Source of the DNA: Desulfobacterales bacterium
Lineage (GTDB): Bacteria > Desulfobacterota > Desulfobacteria > Desulfobacterales > JAUCGF01
Reading direction: 5' to 3'
NCBI GenBank assembly: GCA_029940345.1
Contig: JAOZRC010000254.1
Span: 1 to 7,460, forward strand
Length of the DNA stretch: 7,460 bases
Part shown: positions 1-6,247 of the stretch, one piece after another
Numbering within the stretch: position 1 is the stretch's first letter
How the letters are laid out: each line of letters begins with the position of its first letter
Program-made: the position numbers and the translations under genes
The notes under the pieces: model-generated
What the model was told of the DNA's origin: nothing
The model's database searches: none
Seen by the model: the letters and a program-made list of their open reading frames with translations, nothing else

Positions 1-72
1 CTTTCAGGGCTGATAATACAATATATCCAGACCCAGGGCGATGCCCTGGGCTTTAATAGTACGCGCTTTCAG
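1..72. repeat. Palindromic repeat-like segment upstream of xseA
   Basis: A perfect 8-bp inverted repeat, CCCAGGGC (32-39) and GCCCTGGG (43-50), encloses a 3-base loop (GAT). The 7-mer CTTTCAG occurs on both sides, at 1-7 and 66-72, so the hairpin sits inside a unit of about 65 bp whose ends resemble each other. No convincing protein reads through the segment on either strand. A short minus-strand ORF spans it but lacks a recognisable domain and runs into xseA. The hairpin is followed by CTTTAAT, a poor U tract, so it could be a weak terminator for a gene left of the window. A dispersed palindromic repeat seems more likely. Copy number cannot be judged from this window. Confidence 0.4.
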
Positions 73-149
73 CACTAACCTCACAGGTCGAAAATTTTCT
101 GCCATTTTGGGAATGCACCCCCGTTCATACCTCTTCATTAAGGAAGCAT

Positions 150-1556
150 ATGAATCATCAACACACACTTTTCGATAGCAAAACAACATCAACACCCCAA
201 CGAAGCGTTTATGCCGTATCCGAGTTGACCTCTGAAATTAAAGTGTTACTTGAAGGTAAGTTTCCATTTATCTGGATTTATGGAGAAATATCTAATTTTG
301 CAATACCACGATCAGGCCATTTTTATTTCGTTTTAAAAGATCAACATGCCCAAATCAGCGCCGTGATGTTTCGCGGCCAAAATCGCCAGTTGAAGTTCAA
401 ACCGGAAAACGGAATGCAGGTCACCGGTATGGGGCGTATTGCCGTGTATGAACCCCGCGGCGACTACCAAATTATTTTAGAATATCTTGAACCTCGCGGT
501 ATTGGCGCAATTCAACTGGCCTTTGAACAACTTAAAAAACGTCTGGCCGCTGAAGGGCTTTTTGATGACAGCCGTAAAAAACCGCTTCCGCCGCTCCCGT
601 CGAAAATTGGCGTTATCACCTCGCCCACCGGGGCAGCCATACAAGACATCATTAATATCACAGATCGGCGCTTTGCCAACATTCCCGTTGAAATCGCACC
701 TGTGAGCGTGCAAGGTGAAAATGCGGTTAGTGAAATTGTCACGGCCTTTGACCATTTCAAGCGGCAAGTCGATGCACCGACCGCACCGGCTGTCGTTATT
801 TTGGCACGCGGCGGTGGATCGCTGGAAGATTTGGCTGCTTTTAACAGCGAGGAGGTCGCCCGGGCGATTTATAATTGCCCGATTCCCATCGTTTCCGCCA
901 TCGGCCATGAAACTGATTTCACTATTTCCGATTTCACAGCGGATCTGCGTGCGCCCACACCGTCCGCCGCCGCCGAACTGGTCACACCTGTCAAGGCCGA
1001 ACTCTTACAGCGGATAGCCGAACTTAACAACGCACTCACAGCCTCTGTTCAACGCCAGGTAAAATCGCGCCGGGAACGCCTATATATGGTTTGCAGACGC
1101 CTGGTAAGCCCTCGCACCAAAATCCAGGATTTTCGCTTGAAAACCGATGACCTGACCCAGCGAATGACGCGCTACAGCGCCATCCATATTCGACAGCGGA
1201 GAGAGCGATTGCTTGGAACACTCGAAAAACTGCATGTGAATCATCCCGGAAAACGGATTTCAATACTTAAAGTAACACTTAAACAATTAACTGATAACTT
1301 ACTACTATATTTTGATAGTCATATTAGATTCAAACAACATCGATTACAAGAGACCACCACCCATTTGAACGCCTTAAACCCCATTGCAATCCTGGAGCGC
1401 GGCTATAGCATCGCCCGCACTGTTGCGAATGGCCGTGTCATCACCGACCCGGATGAGGTCGCTATTGATGACAACATTGACATAATGATTGCCAAAGGGA
1501 ACTTAACATGCCGTATTGAAAGGAAAATTAAAAATGCCGAAAAAAAAGACCTTTGA
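150..1556 (+). CDS. xseA: Exodeoxyribonuclease VII large subunit
   Basis: This is the catalytic subunit of exonuclease VII, a cytoplasmic enzyme that degrades single-stranded DNA from both ends to short oligonucleotides and needs several XseB subunits per XseA. The 468-residue product is close to the family's usual length (about 450). Residues 18-115 form the N-terminal OB-fold (IYGEISNF, SGHFYFVLKD). The nuclease domain shows GVITSPTGAAIQD (154-166), RGGGSLEDLAAFN (220-232) and SAIGHETDFTISD (249-261). D166, R220, H253 and D256 match the E. coli catalytic set D155, R205, H238 and D241. A long helical region (about 285-440) and the closing ALNPIAILERGYSIA motif are as expected. The ATG at 150 follows AAGGAA (140-145) at good spacing. 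The gene is intact and overlaps xseB by 23 bases, which suggests coupled translation. Confidence 0.97.
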   Translation: MNHQHTLFDSKTTSTPQRSVYAVSELTSEIKVLLEGKFPFIWIYGEISNFAIPRSGHFYFVLKDQHAQISAVMFRGQNRQLKFKPENGMQVTGMGRIAVYEPRGDYQIILEYLEPRGIGAIQLAFEQLKKRLAAEGLFDDSRKKPLPPLPSKIGVITSPTGAAIQDIINITDRRFANIPVEIAPVSVQGENAVSEIVTAFDHFKRQVDAPTAPAVVILARGGGSLEDLAAFNSEEVARAIYNCPIPIVSAIGHETDFTISDFTADLRAPTPSAAAELVTPVKAELLQRIAELNNALTASVQRQVKSRRERLYMVCRRLVSPRTKIQDFRLKTDDLTQRMTRYSAIHIRQRRERLLGTLEKLHVNHPGKRISILKVTLKQLTDNLLLYFDSHIRFKQHRLQETTTHLNALNPIAILERGYSIARTVANGRVITDPDEVAIDDNIDIMIAKGNLTCRIERKIKNAEKKDL

Positions 1557-1773
1557 AAGCGCATTGCAGCAATTGGAACAGATTGTCAGCCAACTTGAAA
1601 CTGGCGAACCCACGCTGGAAGAAGCCTTAAAGCAATTTCAAAAAGGAACCCAATTATCCCAATTTTGCGCTGCCAAATTAGATGAAACTGAAAAAAAAAT
1701 TACCCTGTTGATGGAAAATCAAGCCGGCGTTTTAACTGCGACCCCTTTCGTTCCTGACGACAACGAATCATGA
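1534..1773 (+). CDS. xseB: Exodeoxyribonuclease VII small subunit
   Basis: This is the small helical subunit that binds the long helices of XseA and is required for exonuclease VII activity. The 79-residue product (E. coli XseB is 80) shows the family pattern in order: FESALQQLEQIVSQLETGE, then LEEALKQFQKGTQL, then a second helix with AAKLDETEKKITLL. The ATG at 1534 is preferred over the in-frame TTG at 1516, because AAAGGA (1519-1524) lies at ribosome-binding distance from 1534 and the family begins just before the FE motif. The first part lies inside the 3' end of xseA in another frame, and the stop shares bases with the next start (ATGA, 1770-1773), so all three genes are probably one transcript with coupled translation. 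The C-terminal tail of about 15 residues is not conserved. Confidence 0.93.
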   Translation: MPKKKTFESALQQLEQIVSQLETGEPTLEEALKQFQKGTQLSQFCAAKLDETEKKITLLMENQAGVLTATPFVPDDNES

Positions 1774-2597
1774 CAGTCACTTCAATAGTCGGGTCCAACA
1801 AGCGAATGCCTGTTGAGCCTTCTTCCGGAAAAAGGAGTGCCGGTCATACAAAACCTGTAAAAGTCCGCCTGGATCTGCTTATGGTGAATCTGGGTCTGGT
1901 GCAAAGCCGCCAGCGCGCCCGCGCCATGATCATGGCCGGCAAAGTGTTGGTAAATGATTTGCCGGTCACCAAACCCGGTTTGGCCTTTGCCGATGACACC
2001 GCCATCCGCCTGAAAGCCGGTGACATTCCGTATGTCAGTCGGGGCGGTCTCAAACTTGAAAAAGCCTTGCATGAATATCATCTGAATGTCAAAGATATGG
2101 TTTGTCTGGATGTCGGCGCTTCCACCGGCGGCTTTACCGACTGTTTGCTCAAACACGGTGCCAAACGCGTGTATGCCGTGGATGTGGGCTACGGCCAATT
2201 GGCCTGGCAATTGCGCCAGGATAAACGTGTTGTGGTGATCGAACGCACCAATATCCGTTACATGCCAGCCGAATCAGTCCCCGACCCTATAGACCTGATC
2301 ACAGTGGATGTGTCTTTTATCTCCCTTAAAATCGTTATTCCTGCCGTACTAAAATTTATACAGGCGGACACACGCATTATCGCGTTGATCAAACCGCAAT
2401 TCGAAGTGGGCAAGAAAAAGGTCGGCAAAGGCGGCGTTGTCAGAGACACCGCTCTTCACGCAACTATCATTGATGAATTAGCTGAATATTTCCAACAGTA
2501 TAACCTTAAGTGTCAACCCGTCCTCCCATCTCCCATACAAGGGCCCAAAGGAAATAAGGAATTTCTGATATTGATGAGTTTGGGGGCCGAAGTGTGA
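1770..2597 (+). CDS. tlyA: TlyA family rRNA (cytidine-2'-O)-methyltransferase
   Basis: This is a predicted S-adenosylmethionine-dependent 2'-O-methyltransferase acting on ribosomal RNA; family members were also once annotated as hemolysins. Residues 31-90 form an S4 RNA-binding domain (VRLDLLMVNLGLVQSRQRAR, then AGKVLVNDLPV). An FtsJ-like Rossmann domain follows. It begins at SRGGLKLEKAL (90-100) and has the SAM-binding motif CLDVGASTGGFTDCLL (112-127). Candidate K-D-K-E catalytic residues are K95 or K98, D180 (DLITVDVSF), K208 (ALIKPQFEVGK) and E264 (GNKEFLIL). The 275 residues are slightly longer than usual. The first 30 are extra and basic, and an ATG at 1806 (residue 13) is an alternative start. 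The 1770 start overlaps the xseB stop (ATGA) and is favoured by translational coupling. Whether it methylates 16S, 23S or both cannot be read from sequence. Confidence 0.93.
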   Translation: MTVTSIVGSNKRMPVEPSSGKRSAGHTKPVKVRLDLLMVNLGLVQSRQRARAMIMAGKVLVNDLPVTKPGLAFADDTAIRLKAGDIPYVSRGGLKLEKALHEYHLNVKDMVCLDVGASTGGFTDCLLKHGAKRVYAVDVGYGQLAWQLRQDKRVVVIERTNIRYMPAESVPDPIDLITVDVSFISLKIVIPAVLKFIQADTRIIALIKPQFEVGKKKVGKGGVVRDTALHATIIDELAEYFQQYNLKCQPVLPSPIQGPKGNKEFLILMSLGAEV

Positions 2598-2604
2598 TTT
2601 GTAC

Positions 2605-2632
2605 TTGATTTTTAGTGTAAAACAGATAATAA
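2605..2632 (+). promoter_or_regulatory. Possible weak promoter for the EF-G-like gene
   Basis: TTGATT (2605-2610) is followed after 16 bases by TAATAA (2627-2632), within an AT-rich 100-bp gap between tlyA and the EF-G-like gene. It would give a leader of about 60 bases. The match is partial. The gap and a fresh strong ribosome binding site suggest that the EF-G-like gene may be transcribed separately from the xseA operon. No clear terminator is seen after tlyA, so read-through is also possible. Confidence 0.3.
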
Positions 2633-2698
2633 TAATTGAATTTTAGATTTAACAAACTGGCTGAGAGATATTGAAATATAATGAAGAGAGGAGTTTAA

Positions 2699-4768
2699 AT
2701 GAGTCAAACGGTTGAAAAATTGAGAAATATTGCATTAGTGGGCCATGGTGGTTCAGGAAAAACATCCTTGGTGGAAGTACTGCTGTTCAATGCCGGTGTG
2801 ACCAACAGGCTGGGACGGGTGGAAGACGGCAACACCGTAATGGATTTTGAAGCGGAAGAGCTGAAACGCAACAACAGTATCAACAGCGCCTTCCATCAAT
2901 ACACAAGGGATAAACATACGTTGAGTCTCATTGATACGCCGGGTGATTCCAATTTTTTTTCAGACACCAATAACAGTATCCAGGCGGCGGATGGCATCGT
3001 TGTCGTAATTGACGCCGTGGACGGTGTTAAGGTTCAGACTGAACAGGCCTGGGAACTGGCACAATCATACCAATTACCCGGTCTGATTCTGATTAACAAA
3101 TTAGACCGCGAACGCGCCGATTTCAAACGCGCCGTGGATGATGCCGCCCAATGTCTTGAAACCAAGCCGCTTTTGCTCCAGTTGCCCATTGGCGTTGAGG
3201 CCGATTTCAAAGGTGTTGTTGATTTGATCACACGCAAGGCGTTCGTTTATAAAGATGGTAAAGCAGACGCAATTGACATACCGGCGGATATGATTGATGA
3301 CGTTGAAGCTGAACGGGAAGTGCTGGTGGAAAATATCGCCGAAACGGATGATGGCCTGCTGGAACGCTATTTTGAGGAAGAAACCCTGGATGATGACGAA
3401 CTCAAGGCCGCCTTAAAAAAAGGTGTTTTAGAACGTGCCTTTACACCCGCATTATGCTGTAGCGCGACCCATAATATAGGTATCGACCCGATTCAGGACT
3501 GCATCGTGAATTACATGCCTTCTCCGGCAGAGCGCGGCGTTTGGACCGGTCTGGCCGCGGATGGTGAAACACAAGTTGAACGTCTGCCCGATCCGGATGC
3601 GCCCTTTTCCGCATTTGTTTTTAAAACCATTGCTGACCCGTATGCCGGCCGGCTTTCCATTTTCCGAATTGTGTCCGGCACATTGGGTGGTGACGGCAAT
3701 ATCTATAACCCTGGAAAAGATGCCAAAGAACGTTACAACCAGTTATTGCGCATTGCCGGCAAAGAGCAGCAACCGATCGAAGGAGCCGGTCCGGGTGCGA
3801 TTGTCGCCGTTGCCAAGCTCAAAGAAACGGCCACCGGCGATTCACTTTGTGATGAAGACAATCCGATCCGGTATGAACCGGCCAAACCCCTGCCTTCACT
3901 GATCTCTTTTGCGTTAATGCCCAAGTCCAAAGGGGATGAAGATAAGCTTTTCGGTTCCCTGAACAAGCTTTTGGAAGAAGATGTCGCCCTGAAATTGGAT
4001 CGTAATGCGGAGACCAAAGAGATATTGCTATCCGGTCGCGGACAGGTTCATATTGAAGCCACTATCGAAAAATTAAAACGCAAATATGGTGTTGAAGTGA
4101 TCTTAAACACCCCCAAAGTGCCCTATCGTGAAACGATTAAAAAAAAGGTACGCGTTCAAGGGAAACATAAAAAACAATCCGGCGGGCACGGCCAATACGG
4201 TGATTGCTGGGTTCAAATGGAACCGTTGCCAAGCGGCAAGGGGTTTGAATTTGTCAACTCTGTTGTGGGCGGCTCTATTCCCAAAACTTACATCCCCGCC
4301 GTTGAAAAAGGGATCGTGGAAGCTTCTGTAAAAGGCGTTCTGGCCGGATTCCCCTGCGTCGATTTCAGAGCTATCCTGGATGACGGCACCTATCATTCGG
4401 TGGACTCTTCCGAAATGGCTTTCAAGATCGCCGGTTCGTTGGCTTTCAAAAAGGCGGTTGCCGAAGCCAATCCCGTGCTACTGGAACCCATAATGGATGT
4501 CACCGTAACAACACCGGATGAATGCATGGGCGATATCATGGGCGATATGAACAGTCGTCGCGGACGTGTTTTAGGCGTGGACACCAAGGGCAAGAACCAG
4601 ATCATCAACGCCCAGGTGCCCATGTCCGAATTCTTAACCTACGCACCGGATTTAAACTCCATGACCGGCGGCCGCGGTATCTTCACCATGGAATTTTCCC
4701 GCTACGAAGAAGTCCCTGCCCAAATAGCGGAAAAACTTCTGGCAGAGATGAATAAAGAGGATGATTAA
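2699..4768 (+). CDS. EF-G-like translational GTPase (EF-G2 type)
   Basis: A cytoplasmic ribosome-associated GTPase with all five EF-G domains, 689 residues, close to the family length (about 680-700). The G domain has G1 GHGGSGKT (15-22), G3 DTPGD (79-83), G4 NKLD (133-136) and a G5-like CSAT (254-257). Domain II lies at about 285-390 and domain III at about 395-470. Domain IV carries QSGGHGQYGDCW and GGSIPKTYIPAVEKGI. Domain V has EPIMDVTVTTPDECMGDIMG and NSRRGRVLG. The GHGGSGKT P-loop (canonical EF-G has GHIDAGKTT), the degenerate switch I (ELKRNNSI in place of ERGITI) and D83 at the canonical catalytic histidine position place it in the EF-G2/EF-G-like group and not as the principal fusA product. 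The ATG is backed by GAGAGGAG (2686-2693), five bases upstream. Its exact ribosomal role (translocation, stress or recycling) is unknown. Confidence 0.9.
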   Translation: MSQTVEKLRNIALVGHGGSGKTSLVEVLLFNAGVTNRLGRVEDGNTVMDFEAEELKRNNSINSAFHQYTRDKHTLSLIDTPGDSNFFSDTNNSIQAADGIVVVIDAVDGVKVQTEQAWELAQSYQLPGLILINKLDRERADFKRAVDDAAQCLETKPLLLQLPIGVEADFKGVVDLITRKAFVYKDGKADAIDIPADMIDDVEAEREVLVENIAETDDGLLERYFEEETLDDDELKAALKKGVLERAFTPALCCSATHNIGIDPIQDCIVNYMPSPAERGVWTGLAADGETQVERLPDPDAPFSAFVFKTIADPYAGRLSIFRIVSGTLGGDGNIYNPGKDAKERYNQLLRIAGKEQQPIEGAGPGAIVAVAKLKETATGDSLCDEDNPIRYEPAKPLPSLISFALMPKSKGDEDKLFGSLNKLLEEDVALKLDRNAETKEILLSGRGQVHIEATIEKLKRKYGVEVILNTPKVPYRETIKKKVRVQGKHKKQSGGHGQYGDCWVQMEPLPSGKGFEFVNSVVGGSIPKTYIPAVEKGIVEASVKGVLAGFPCVDFRAILDDGTYHSVDSSEMAFKIAGSLAFKKAVAEANPVLLEPIMDVTVTTPDECMGDIMGDMNSRRGRVLGVDTKGKNQIINAQVPMSEFLTYAPDLNSMTGGRGIFTMEFSRYEEVPAQIAEKLLAEMNKEDD

Positions 4769-4773
4769 TTGGA

Positions 4774-4794
4774 AAGCGGAAAGTCGTTCCGCTT
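4774..4794 (+). terminator. Hairpin just after the EF-G-like gene
   Basis: A perfect 8-bp stem, AAGCGGAA (4774-4781) with TTCCGCTT (4787-4794), has a 5-base loop and starts six bases after the stop codon. Its position fits a transcription end or an mRNA 3' stabiliser. It is followed by AAAATAG with no U tract, so it is not a canonical intrinsic terminator. It also abuts the inverted repeats that follow and could belong to them. Confidence 0.35.
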
Positions 4795-5037
4795 AAAATA
4801 GCGGAGTGCAAACTTCAGTTTGCGTTGCCGAACGTCGCAACTGGCTAGCTAAGAGCCTGTTTGGAAAGTCGTGATCGAAGCGAAAAAATGTGAGAGCGAG
4901 GGCTGATTTTCGCAAATTTTAAGGGAATAGCCGGCCTATTGCCATGAAATTTGTGGAAATCAGAACCGCTCTCTCGCTTTTGCAGCCGATTTAAGACTTT
5001 TCAAACAGGCTCTAAAGCTTGCACTCCTGTTTTAGCC
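4794..5037. repeat. Older inverted repeat interrupted by a palindromic element
   Basis: The left arm, about 4794-4813 (TTAAAATAGCGGAGTGCAAA), pairs with the right arm 5018-5037, whose reverse complement reads CTAAAACAGGAGTGCAAG. The shared core GGAGTGCAA (4803-4811) and TTGCACTCC (5019-5027) is exact. The left arm is followed by a small hairpin, GCAAACT (4808-4814) with AGTTTGC (4817-4823), and by GTTGC (4824-4828) with GCAAC (4837-4841). The 160-bp palindrome at 4853-5012 lies between the arms. The simplest reading is a repeat of about 80 bp into which the other element later inserted. The two arms are short, so the nesting is an inference. Confidence 0.45.
4853..5012. mobile_element. MITE-like 160-bp palindromic element with TAA flanks
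   Basis: The ends GAGCCTGTTTGGAAAGTC (4853-4870) and GACTTTTCAAACAGGCTC (4995-5012) are inverted repeats with one mismatch. The similarity continues inward, for example GAGAGCGAGGGCTGATTTT against AAATCAGAACCGCTCTCTC and CAAATTT against AAATTTG. It ends at a central hairpin AATAG (4926-4930) / CTATT (4936-4940), so the whole element is one imperfect palindrome with arms about 70% alike by hand count. TAA flanks both ends (4850-4852 and 5013-5015), or CTAA if the shared terminal C is counted. Such ends and a TNA- or YTAR-type duplication are known for IS5-family elements, so this may be a non-autonomous passenger of that kind. It has no coding capacity. The transposase at the right of the window is of another type and is not an obvious helper. 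Confidence 0.7.
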
Positions 5038-5093
5038 GATAACCGGCCATCCCTCTGATCCGTTCTAATCATTAAACTATCAAGGCTATTATT

Positions 5094-5921
5094 ATGGGAA
5101 TAAGTGTTCGACAAGTCACTGCCGAAATGTATAAGCCAATTTATCCTTCCCAAGCAAAATTGCATTCTGAGGACATTGATGAATCTCTGATCGTATACCC
5201 TGAATCGGATGGTGAACCTATGGGCGAAACAGGCAGTCATGTGAGAGCGTCCATGCACCTGTATGGTGCGTTGAGGCAATTTTATTTAGACAAATCGGAT
5301 GTTTATATAACAGCGGATATGTTCATGTATTACGAGAAAGGCAATCCCAAGGCATGTAAAGCGCCTGATGTCATGGTGATCAAAGGGGTGCCTGATGATT
5401 ATGAACGGCGCTCATTTAAGCTATGGGAGGAAAAAGCCGGCCCCTGCGTGATCTTTGAAATCAGTTCACGTTCAACCATGCTGGATGATTTGGTCACTAA
5501 AAATAATTTGTATGCCGCTCTCGGTGTCCACGAATATTATCTGTTCGATCCGTTACGGGAGTTCCTGGAAGAAGGCCTGACAGGCTTCCGGTTGGCGAAT
5601 AAAAAATATATTCCGATTCTTCCTGACAGCCAAGGCCGTTTGCACAGCGAGGAATTGGTTCTGAACTTAGTGCCTGAAGAGGAGATACTCCGACTTCTCT
5701 ATCCCCAAACCGATGCCCCGGTTCCTTCTTACACTGAAGCGCTTATGTTATGGGATGAGGAAAAACAACGCGCTGAGAAGGAAAAACAGCGCGCTGAAAA
5801 GGAAAAACAGCAGAAAGAGACAGCCCTCCTGCAACTCGAAAAGGAACGTGAACAGACTCAGAAATTAATGGCACAGCTCAAAGCATCAGGGATTGAACCG
5901 GATATGGGCGCTCTGACCTGA
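5094..5921 (+). CDS. Uma2 family putative endonuclease with coiled-coil tail
   Basis: A Uma2-type (DUF820) protein of 275 residues. The family has a PD-(D/E)XK-like restriction-endonuclease fold, is expanded in some cyanobacteria and other bacteria with large genomes, and is of largely unknown function. Visible family features are GETGSHVRASMHLYGALRQF (44-63), APDVMVIKG (90-98) with D92, PCVIFEISSRST (117-128) with E122, then a lysine (K136) in TKNNLYAALGVHEYYLFDP. D92, E122 and possibly K136 are candidate active-site residues. The classical ExK lysine position is S124. From about residue 220 to 263 the protein is charged and heptad-like (repeated EKQRAEK), a predicted coiled coil, ending KASGIEPD as is common in the family. 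AAGG (5082-5085) precedes the ATG by eight bases. No partner gene is adjacent, and the gene is flanked by repeats, which suggests an accessory locus. Confidence 0.85.
   Translation: MGISVRQVTAEMYKPIYPSQAKLHSEDIDESLIVYPESDGEPMGETGSHVRASMHLYGALRQFYLDKSDVYITADMFMYYEKGNPKACKAPDVMVIKGVPDDYERRSFKLWEEKAGPCVIFEISSRSTMLDDLVTKNNLYAALGVHEYYLFDPLREFLEEGLTGFRLANKKYIPILPDSQGRLHSEELVLNLVPEEEILRLLYPQTDAPVPSYTEALMLWDEEKQRAEKEKQRAEKEKQQKETALLQLEKEREQTQKLMAQLKASGIEPDMGALT
5756..5818 (+). repeat. Three 21-bp tandem repeats in the coiled-coil region
   Basis: Three consecutive 21-bp units (5756-5776, 5777-5797, 5798-5818) share the core GGAAAAACAGCGCGCTGA, with a few changes in the first unit and a diverged end in the third. 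Each unit encodes one heptad, EKQRAEK or a variant. Because 21 is a multiple of three, gain or loss of units would keep the reading frame and lengthen or shorten the coiled coil by whole heptads. Confidence 0.85.
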
Positions 5922-5930
5922 GTTGTCCGC

Positions 5931-5959
5931 AAATAAGTCAGTGCTGACGCACGTTTATT
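5931..5959 (+). terminator. Weak hairpin after the Uma2 gene
   Basis: AATAA (5932-5936) can pair with TTATT (5955-5959) around an inner GTGC (5941-5944) / GCAC (5949-5952) stem. An alternative inner pairing is GTCAG (5937-5941) / CTGAC (5944-5948). It begins ten bases after the stop codon. The stems are short and there is no proper U tract, so this is only a possible transcription end. Confidence 0.25.
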
Positions 5960-6016
5960 CAAGATAGCAAATATAATAGTTGGCAGCAATAATTAAAAAT
6001 AATTGTCGCAAAGGAC

Positions 6017-6045
6017 TTGACAGCGCAAAAACTTCATGCTAATAG
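6017..6045 (+). promoter_or_regulatory. Likely sigma-70 promoter of the small basic gene
   Basis: A perfect -35 box TTGACA (6017-6022) is followed after 17 bases by TAATAG (6040-6045), preceded by TGC (6037-6039) as in an extended -10 element. An AT-rich stretch lies just upstream (5988-6004) where an UP element would be. The -10 hexamer itself matches only half of the consensus, but the perfect -35 box, ideal spacing and TG motif support it. Transcription would start near 6052 and lead into the small ORF at 6098. Confidence 0.6.
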
Positions 6046-6065
6046 CTTTAGGAGGAACATAAGAT

Positions 6066-6074
6066 ATGCTTTAA
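6066..6074 (+). other. Two-codon minigene behind a strong ribosome binding site
   Basis: AGGAGG (6050-6055) is the best Shine-Dalgarno sequence in the second half of the window. The first ATG after it, ten bases on, reads ATG CTT TAA (Met-Leu-stop). The start of the next small gene lies 24 bases after this stop and has its own GAGG. It may be a translated minimal leader, the remnant of a longer ORF, or chance. Since the promoter above would start transcription about at this site, the SD may be too near the 5' end to work fully. Confidence 0.3.
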
Positions 6075-6097
6075 CTATTTTTAAGTGAGGAAAAATC

Positions 6098-6247
6098 GTG
6101 AGTAAAAAAAGTTGCCATCCGAACAGAGCAAAGCAATTGGCACAAAGAAAAATCAATAAAAAGGCTAAAAAAATATTACGACAACAGCAGATAGCTAACG
6201 GTTTTATTGCCCCGAAACACGTCACGATAACTAATTATGCCAATTAA
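6098..6247 (+). CDS. Small basic protein of unknown function (49 aa)
   Basis: I do not recognise this protein. A GTG start at 6098 is preceded by GAGG (6087-6090) at seven bases, and an in-frame TGA at 6086 rules out an upstream extension. The product begins VSKKSCHPNRAKQLAQRK and is rich in Lys, Arg and Gln to about residue 33. It then has a hydrophobic-polar end (ANGFIAPKH, TNYAN). There is no signal peptide or membrane segment and only one cysteine. A helical, nucleic-acid-binding basic peptide is a possible reading from composition alone. A promoter-like sequence upstream supports expression. The last few codons and the stop (from 6233) lie inside the left arm of the palindrome at 6233-6373, so the native C-terminus may have been replaced or cut by that element. 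The AT-rich, lysine-rich codon use differs from the housekeeping genes. Confidence 0.6.
   Translation: MSKKSCHPNRAKQLAQRKINKKAKKILRQQQIANGFIAPKHVTITNYAN

Noticed and set aside
4..195. Minus-strand 63-residue ORF over the xseA start
   Set aside because: It overlaps the xseA start and ribosome binding site, covers a palindromic repeat, and shows no known domain.
1516..1533. TTG start giving xseB six extra residues
   Set aside because: The ribosome-binding AAAGGA lies inside this extension and fits the ATG at 1534. The shorter form also matches the family length.
2677..2682. Perfect TATAAT just upstream of the EF-G-like gene
   Set aside because: Transcription from it would begin at about 2689, inside the Shine-Dalgarno sequence, and no -35 match lies at proper distance.
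4769..5093. tRNA or structured riboswitch in the gene-free stretch
   Set aside because: The pairing is explained by long inverted repeats. No cloverleaf or known riboswitch core was seen.
5756..5818. Tandem repeats as a CRISPR array
   Set aside because: The units are contiguous with no spacers, and they encode in-frame heptads of a coiled coil.
6034..6225. Minus-strand hydrophobic ORF opposite the small basic gene
   Set aside because: Its hydrophobicity is the expected complement of lysine-rich codons (AAA/AAG read as TTT/CTT). The plus strand has the promoter and ribosome binding site.
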